From Hyphomicrobium sp. (GTDB lineage: Bacteria; Pseudomonadota; Alphaproteobacteria; Rhizobiales; Hyphomicrobiaceae), in the NCBI GenBank assembly GCA_016716675.1, contig JADJVG010000020.1, positions 1 to 10,540 on the forward strand: DNA of 10,540 nt. The letters are read 5' to 3'. This document shows, piece by piece, positions 7,352 through 10,540 of this stretch. A program made the position numbers and the translations under genes. Below the pieces are notes generated by a model, which did not search any database, was not told the DNA's origin, and worked only from the letters and a program-made list of their open reading frames with translations. Position 1 is the first letter of the stretch; the number at the start of each line of letters is the position of its first letter.

Positions 7352-8395
7352 TCATTTCAAGAGATCCCACGTCAATGGCGTTCCCGCAGGGGCATCGCGG
7401 CCGATGGCGCGTCCCAGCATAGAGTCAAAGTATTTGGGCGACAGACCGAAGCCCGGGCGGATGGCCCGCAGATTTTCTCGCGTCAGCACGTCGCCCGCCT
7501 TCATGGCCTTCGCGACATAGAGCGAGCGGCGGAACGCGCGCGACTTTTCTTCGGCCGCCGTGCCGCCATAGGTCACCCGGCCGAGCGACTGCCAGGCCCG
7601 TTCGCTCTCGATCCGCAACATCTTCATTTCCGCTGGCTCAAGAGAGAACGCGGAATCGACGCCTCCATCGGCGCGCAGAAGCGTGAAGTGCTTCTCGATG
7701 ATTGTCGCGCCAAGCGCCACGGCGGCAATGGCCGCCCCGCAGCCCATGGTGTGATCGGAGAGGCCGACCTCGCAGCCGAACGTTTCGCGCATGTTGGCGA
7801 TGGTCCGCACATTGGTGTTTTCGGGCGTCGCCGGATACGTGCTCGTGCACTTCAATATCGCCACATCCCGGCACCCGGCCGCATGCGCGGCCGAGACGGC
7901 GTCGTGGATTTCCGCCAACGTCGCCATGCCGGTCGAAATGATGATCGGCTTGCCGGTGGCGGCGACCTTGCGAATGAGCGGCAGATCGGTGTTTTCGAAC
8001 GATGCGATCTTGTAGGCCGGCACGCCGAGCGTTTCGAGAAAATCGACCGAACTGTCGTCGAATGGCGTGCTGAAACAGTGCATGCCGCGCTCCGCGGCGC
8101 GGTCCATGATTGGCTTGTGCCAATCCCACGGGGTGTGCGCTTCCTGGTAGAGATCATGCAGGCGGCGGCCGGCCCACAGGCTTTTGGGGTCCTCGATGGT
8201 GAAGCCGGGGGCATCGACATCGAGCGTCATCGTGTCGGCGGTGTACGTCTGAATCTTGATGGCGTCGGCGCCGGAGGCGGCGGCAGCATCGACGATGCTG
8301 AGAGCCCGTTCGAGCGACTGATTGTGATTGCCCGACATTTCGGCGATGACATAGGGACGATGCGCCGGGCCGATCTCTCGGTTTGCGATTTTCAT
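7352..8395 (-). CDS. pseI: Pseudaminic acid synthase (NeuB family)
   Basis: PseI condenses 2,4-diacetamido-2,4,6-trideoxy-L-altrose with phosphoenolpyruvate in the cytoplasm to give pseudaminic acid. From ATG 8395 it is 347 residues, usual for the family. The TIM-barrel part carries Y15-V-I-A-E-M-S-G-N-H-N, D44-A-I-K-I-Q-T-Y-T-A-D-T-M-T-L, L82-Y-Q-E-A-H-T-P-W-D-W-H (typical of PseI rather than sialic acid synthases), C108-F-S-T-P-F-D and Y128-K-I-A-S-F-E. The metal-binding histidines are in S213-D-H-T and E234-K-H-F. Then come G244-G-V-D-S-A-F-S-L-E-P and a C-terminal SAF (antifreeze-like) domain from about 289. GTG 8419 and ATG 8407 are alternative in-frame starts. I chose 8395 because M-K-I-x-N-R-E-I-G-P fits the family's N-terminus. 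It follows pseG-pseH by about 95 bp and precedes the glycosyltransferase gene by 10 bp. Confidence 0.95.
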   Translation of the reverse strand: MKIANREIGPAHRPYVIAEMSGNHNQSLERALSIVDAAAASGADAIKIQTYTADTMTLDVDAPGFTIEDPKSLWAGRRLHDLYQEAHTPWDWHKPIMDRAAERGMHCFSTPFDDSSVDFLETLGVPAYKIASFENTDLPLIRKVAATGKPIIISTGMATLAEIHDAVSAAHAAGCRDVAILKCTSTYPATPENTNVRTIANMRETFGCEVGLSDHTMGCGAAIAAVALGATIIEKHFTLLRADGGVDSAFSLEPAEMKMLRIESERAWQSLGRVTYGGTAAEEKSRAFRRSLYVAKAMKAGDVLTRENLRAIRPGFGLSPKYFDSMLGRAIGRDAPAGTPLTWDLLK

Positions 8396-8490
8396 CAGAC
8401 TTCGCATCGCTCCGTTCACTGCAGCACTTGCGCCTGCGGGGGCGCTTGCCGAGAATTTTCCTGGCCTTTTGGGCCTTGCGCAGCAACGCT

Positions 8491-10027
8491 TCAGCCGTCG
8501 ATACCTGCCGCGGATTTACGCCAACGTCCCTGGTTCAAGGCATAACCGCATACCGCAAACGTCTGGCATGAGACCAGATTGTTTTCAAGGATATCGGCTA
8601 CCATCCCTGCGGTTTGGGGACGCCGCCGCAGCGCCTGCTCTTCTCCTTTGATGAGCAGGCGTTTTCCCAGCCCCAGCCCGTGCAGCTGAGGGTCCAGGTA
8701 AAGCGATACCTCGGCCTCGCCTGTGGACAAATAATCGAACCGGATCACGCCCACGTCGATCGCGCCGACGTGCGCGATGAGCAACAGCCGGTCGGCATTG
8801 CCGAGCGATGACTTCAGCCACCGCACGTGATCGTCGAAGGCAATCGGGTCCTTGGTCAGCGAAACAGCGCGCGTGGCGCTATGATTGCGCCAGCGGTGCA
8901 TCTTTTCAGCGTCCGCGATATTCGCCGGCCTCAGCTCGAGACGGTCGGCGCACAACCGCAATGCTACGCGTTCGGCGCCCCGGCCATCGACGAGTGCCTG
9001 CGCACGCGCCGACATGACTTTGCGCCTTTCAGGATCGGACATGAGTTCGGCGACGGAGCGGCCAATGGCTTCGGCGGTTGGCGCATCCGGCGCTGCGACG
9101 ATGCCGAGCGCTGCGAGCTGCGGCACAACAGCCATCTGGTTCTGCGCAACCGCGACCAGCACCGTCGGCGCGCCGATGCAGCAGCGCTCCCACGATGCGC
9201 CTCCGCCGGCGCCGATCTGCAAATCGTTGCGGGCATAGAACGCCGCCAGATCCGGCAGATCGACTAGCAGCTTTGTTTTGGGATCGGCCGCAGCCATTGA
9301 TTGCAGCTCACGAAGATGCGGATTGGCGCTCGTCGCCGCAATCTCGATGCGGCCCGAAAATTTCGCGGCGTTTCGGCAGGCCGCATGCGCGGCCGCGCTC
9401 ATGTTTGCGGCATCAACACCACCCATGAATATGCCGATGCTGTCTACGTTATCGCGCACGCTGAAGGGTAGCGGCGCACTATACGATGGTCCGAGCAGAG
9501 CAAATCTGGGCCCGCCGGCGACCCAGGCTTCCGGACCAACGTGATCCTGGTATTTGGCACGGTGATCCGCCGCCCAGTTGTGATCGATGAGAACATCGAC
9601 GGACATAGTGCGGTCGGCGAGATCGTCGATCGCAGCGATGCGGGCTTTAAGCAGCGTCGCGAGCCGATCCTGCCAGCGGGCATCGAAACTGTAGTGATCG
9701 ACGATCACCCATCGGGTTTCCAGTCCGCCAGCGCCGCGGGCCGGTATCGGCAGCGTCGCGCTGCCAATCGACGCCCGCCCATGCTGCATGCGGCACACGA
9801 TCTCGACGACGCTGGCCGCGCCAGGCTTATCGAGCCGTCGCACGGCGACCTCCAGATCCATCGCCCGCATGACGGTCGAACGCGTCATCGAGCAGGCGCG
9901 TGACGAACGTCACATCGGCTCCGGTACGGCGCAAGGCGCGGGCCAGCGACATGCAGCGCCGCACGTGCCCCGTCCCGATCATCCGGGATTGGTCTGCGCG
10001 GATCGCAATGCGGAGCGGCACGGTCAT
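8491..10027 (-). CDS. pseG-pseH: PseG-PseH fusion: UDP-sugar hydrolase plus GNAT N-acetyltransferase, interrupted by an apparent frameshift
   Basis: PseH acetylates N4 of the UDP-linked 4-amino sugar, and PseG then removes UDP to release the substrate of PseI. The N-terminus starts at ATG 10027, with R10-A-D-x-S-R-x-I-G-T-G-H21-V-x-R-C, the PseG signature with its catalytic His. That frame stays PseG-like to about residue 54, then loses similarity and stops at 9827. PseG resumes in another frame at M-D-L-E-V (9861) and continues to 8491. Removing one base of GGG (9864-9866) joins them into about 511 residues. Fused numbering: V109-D-H-Y, I135-D-D-L-A-D-R, G274-G-G-A-S-W-E and a GNAT domain from about 362 with motif A (Q-L-H-G-L-G-L-G-K-R) near 447-456. 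A downstream piece started at 9888 would lack the catalytic His. The start lies 13 bp after the hisF stop. Confidence 0.85.
9859..9873 (-). other. Frameshift site in the pseG part
   Basis: On the minus strand the bases read GTC ATG CGG GCG ATG. The upstream frame reads D-R-H-A-G-D-G here and then loses similarity to PseG. The downstream frame reads M-R-A-M-D-L-E and continues as PseG. Deleting one G from the GGG at 9864-9866 gives D-R-H-A-A-M-D-L-E and restores one reading frame. The change is a one-base insertion in a short G run, typical of a sequencing error but also of a real mutation. Confidence 0.75.
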
Positions 10028-10040
10028 ATGTTTGGTCGCC

Positions 10041-10540
10041 TCACGACAGGCGAACGGGAATACCCGCATCTTGCATGAACTTCTTGGCGCCTTTGGGTGT
10101 CTGCTCAGTAAAGTGGAAAATGCTTGCGGCCGCCACGGCAGACGCCCCGGCACCCAGCACCGCATCGACCAGATGTTGATAGCAGCCGGCGCCGCCCGAG
10201 GCGATCACCGGAATGCTGACGCTTGACGCAATCTTGCCGGTCAGATCCAGGTCGTAGCCCTGCATGGTGCCGTCGCGCGCAATTGAGGTCAGCAGGATCT
10301 CGCCTGCACCACGGTCGGCCAAGTTCCTTCGCCCAAGCCAAGGGTCGCGGCCGGAGCATCGCTTTCCAGATGACGCGAACACCCGGGCACCGCCATCCTC
10401 AAGGCGTTGAAAGTCGATGCTTGCGACGATGCATTGACTGCCAAACCTCGCGACCGCCTTGTTGACGAGGTCAGGCGTGGCGCAGGCCGCACTGTTGATG
10501 CTCACCTTGTCCGCACCGGCCCCCAGCAGCCTCTCAACAT
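10041..10540 (-). CDS. hisF: HisF-family cyclase (imidazole-glycerol-phosphate synthase type), probable sugar-amidination partner; 5' end outside window
   Basis: The frame is open from the right edge to a TGA at 10041 and covers about the last 165 residues of a roughly 250-residue HisF barrel. It shows G-A-D-K-V-S-I-N-S-A-A, F-G-S-Q-C-I-V-A-S-I-D (the Asp of the second barrel half), G-A-G-E-I-L-L-T-S-I-A-R-D-G-T, G-Y-D-L-D-L-T, I-P-V-I-A-S-G-G-A-G and a final G-I-P-V-R. HisF with HisH normally makes imidazole glycerol phosphate in histidine synthesis. Paralogues beside WbpG/PseA-type amidotransferases instead supply ammonia chemistry for sugar amidination. Its position before pseG-pseH-pseI favours that role (inference). 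A GTG at 10505 could be mistaken for the start, but homology continues upstream to the edge. The segment between D-P and A-D-R-G appears scrambled by two indels. Confidence 0.85.
   Translation of the reverse strand, partial: VERLLGAGADKVSINSAACATPDLVNKAVARFGSQCIVASIDFQRLEDGGARVFASSGKRCSGRDPWLGRRNLADRGAGEILLTSIARDGTMQGYDLDLTGKIASSVSIPVIASGGAGCYQHLVDAVLGAGASAVAAASIFHFTEQTPKGAKKFMQDAGIPVRLS
10319..10344 (-). other. Compensating indel pair inside hisF
   Basis: In the main frame this stretch reads W-L-G-R-R-N-L between G-R-D-P and A-D-R-G-A-G-E. In the neighbouring frame the same bases read L-A-W-A-K-E-L, which matches the HisF family pattern D-P-x-x-W-A-K-E. A missing base next to CCC (10342-10344) followed by an extra G at 10319-10320 explains this exactly. 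Adding the first and removing the second gives D-P-L-A-W-A-K-E-L-A-D-R-G with unchanged total length. Confidence 0.7.

Noticed and set aside
8396..8490. Possible hairpin (GCGCC...GGCGC) and GGCC...GGCC pair in the gap between pseH and pseI as a terminator
   Set aside because: The stems are only 4-5 bp and no T-run follows. The gap is short within a likely operon, so there is not enough to call a terminator or attenuator.
7175..8545. Long plus-strand frame of 456 codons opposite pseI
   Set aside because: It lies antisense to a clear pseI gene and part of the glycosyltransferase gene, and its translation is Arg/His-rich without domain motifs. Long antisense frames are common in GC-rich genes.
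7877..9395. A 17-bp sequence, GGCCGCATGCGCGGCCG, present at 7877-7893 in pseI and 9379-9395 in pseG-pseH
   Set aside because: Both copies encode the similar peptides A-A-H-A-A-G-C-R and A-A-H-A-A-C-R in the same orientation, so Ala-rich coding with similar codon choice explains them without a mobile or regulatory repeat.
8491..9888. Reading the downstream frame alone as a complete PseG starting at ATG 9888
   Set aside because: It would lack the G-T-G-H catalytic segment, which lies intact immediately upstream in another frame. A frameshifted full-length gene explains the sequence better.

Overview
The window is a piece of a surface-glycan biosynthesis locus from a GC-rich bacterium. GC content is high throughout, GTG and TTG codons occur near gene starts, and the proteins are Ala/Arg-rich. 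This fits an alphaproteobacterium, perhaps of the Hyphomicrobiales, but no marker gene here settles the taxonomy. I see no tRNA, rRNA, CRISPR array or insertion sequence.

Layout. The left end (about 1-2071) runs on the + strand: the last codons of a membrane protein, a many-pass Wzy-like repeat-unit polymerase, and a left-handed beta-helix acetyltransferase of the serine-acetyltransferase fold. The rest (2101-10540) runs on the - strand toward it. In transcription order, right to left, it holds: a HisF-type cyclase entering from the right edge; a fused PseG-PseH (UDP-sugar hydrolase plus N-acetyltransferase) split by an apparent frameshift; pseudaminic acid synthase PseI; a capsule-synthesis-like GT-B glycosyltransferase; an FkbM-family methyltransferase; a Wzx-like flippase; and an O-antigen ligase/polymerase-like protein. 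The two gene blocks converge with only 29 bp between stop codons.

How the genes fit together. PseH, PseG and PseI are three of the six steps from UDP-GlcNAc to CMP-pseudaminic acid. PseB, PseC and PseF are not in the window and would be expected to the right. A HisF homologue beside pse genes recalls the Campylobacter flagellin glycosylation locus, where hisF/hisH/pseA lie among the pse genes and pseudaminic acid is converted to an acetamidino form. The glycosyltransferase directly after pseI is a candidate transferase for that sugar, and the FkbM protein a candidate glycan O-methyltransferase. Wzx would flip the lipid-linked unit, Wzy would polymerise it, and the ligase-like protein would transfer the polymer or act as a second polymerase. 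The acetyltransferase could add O-acetyl groups.

The oddest feature is a cluster of indels in the last 700 bp. One extra base separates the catalytic N-terminus of PseG from the rest of the protein. A compensating pair of indels in hisF scrambles about seven residues. These are either sequencing or assembly errors or real decay, and reads are needed to decide. The only longer non-coding stretch (3394-3633) holds a direct repeat and an inverted repeat of unknown role.
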